From the NCBI RefSeq assembly GCF_963665055.1, contig NZ_OY762015.1, positions 1,156,001 to 1,220,000 of the forward strand: a stretch of DNA of 64,000 nucleotides, in the 5' to 3' direction. This DNA is from an uncultured Methanobacterium sp. GTDB lineage: Archaea; Methanobacteriota; Methanobacteria; Methanobacteriales; Methanobacteriaceae. The notes under the pieces were generated by a model, which was not told the DNA's origin, made no database searches, and saw only the letters and a list, made by a program, of their open reading frames with translations. Below are positions 62,847-64,000 of the stretch, piece after piece. The translations under genes and the position numbers were made by a program. Within the stretch, counting starts at the first letter, position 1, and each line of letters opens with the position of its first letter.

Positions 62847-64000
<1,154 letters not shown>

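Overview
The window is from a methanogenic archaeon of the order Methanobacteriales, most likely a Methanobacterium-like species. This is inferred from the archaeal mevalonate/isopentenyl-phosphate operon (mvk, ipk, fni, RNase J, idsA) next to rpsB, eno and a MEMO-family gene, from short archaeal adenylosuccinate synthetase, archaeal-type GluRS, cobalt-precorrin-4 methyltransferase, DUF166/ferredoxin proteins, a DUF11-repeat adhesin and strong AGGTGA-type ribosome binding sites. No rRNA, tRNA or CRISPR array was seen.

Layout. (1) 1-14.8 kb is an AT-rich surface-glycan island. The + strand carries an FkbM methyltransferase, an SDR-type sugar enzyme, RfbH (CDP-4-keto-6-deoxyglucose-3-dehydrase, with its Fe-S cysteines and diagnostic His), a flippase, a GT2 and a methyltransferase. 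The - strand carries a coupled run: Alg14-like, Alg13-like, two GT4s, a thymidylate-kinase-like protein, a membrane nucleotidyltransferase, a GT4 and a GT-C-like membrane protein. (2) 15.3-34.4 kb is the most interesting region: a dispersed, apparently complete lasso-peptide-type RiPP cluster. It has a nucleotidyltransferase (N), ABC exporter (D), B2 leader protease, a 40-residue precursor (A, TTG start at 26799), a phosphoribosyltransferase fused to a PqqD-like recognition domain, an asparagine-synthetase-type cyclase (C), a free PqqD-like B1 and an HPr-kinase-like K. A 6.9-kb adhesin gene with a thioester domain sits inside it, and an IS1-type element with intact target duplications has landed between K and the rest. 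(3) 34.6-43.6 kb holds an AlbA_2/ATPase regulator, a DUF1616 membrane protein, a set of small membrane, lipo- and secreted proteins, a CPBP protease and a GT2. (4) 43.8-51.6 kb holds cbiF, two DUF166/ferredoxin paralogues around a tiny winged-helix regulator, a TIGR04076-like protein, purA, an AAA+ ATPase and a nitroreductase. (5) 51.8-64 kb is the housekeeping block: gltX, idsA, RNase J, fni, ipk, mvk, memo, rpsB, a ferredoxin and eno (cut by the window edge).

How they work together. Region 1 would make, modify and export a deoxysugar-containing surface glycan or a protein-linked glycan. In region 2, B1 (and probably the PRTase fusion) would bind the leader of the precursor, B2 would cut after the -2 Thr/-1 Lys, C would close a Gly1-Glu8 ring, D would export the product, and K, N and the PRTase fusion are candidate tailoring enzymes. 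Region 5 feeds archaeal membrane-lipid synthesis from mevalonate to geranylgeranyl diphosphate.

Three patterns cut across the window. TGTGA-N6-TCACA palindromes stand in front of the adhesin (four, three of them exactly 4 bp from a TATA box), in front of the secreted beta-helix gene (two) and possibly the AAA+ gene. Two genes appear to start at AUA. Many intergenic spacers in 50-63 kb contain private short tandem repeats, two of which appear to have been seeded by the 3' end, stop codon included, of the adjacent gene.
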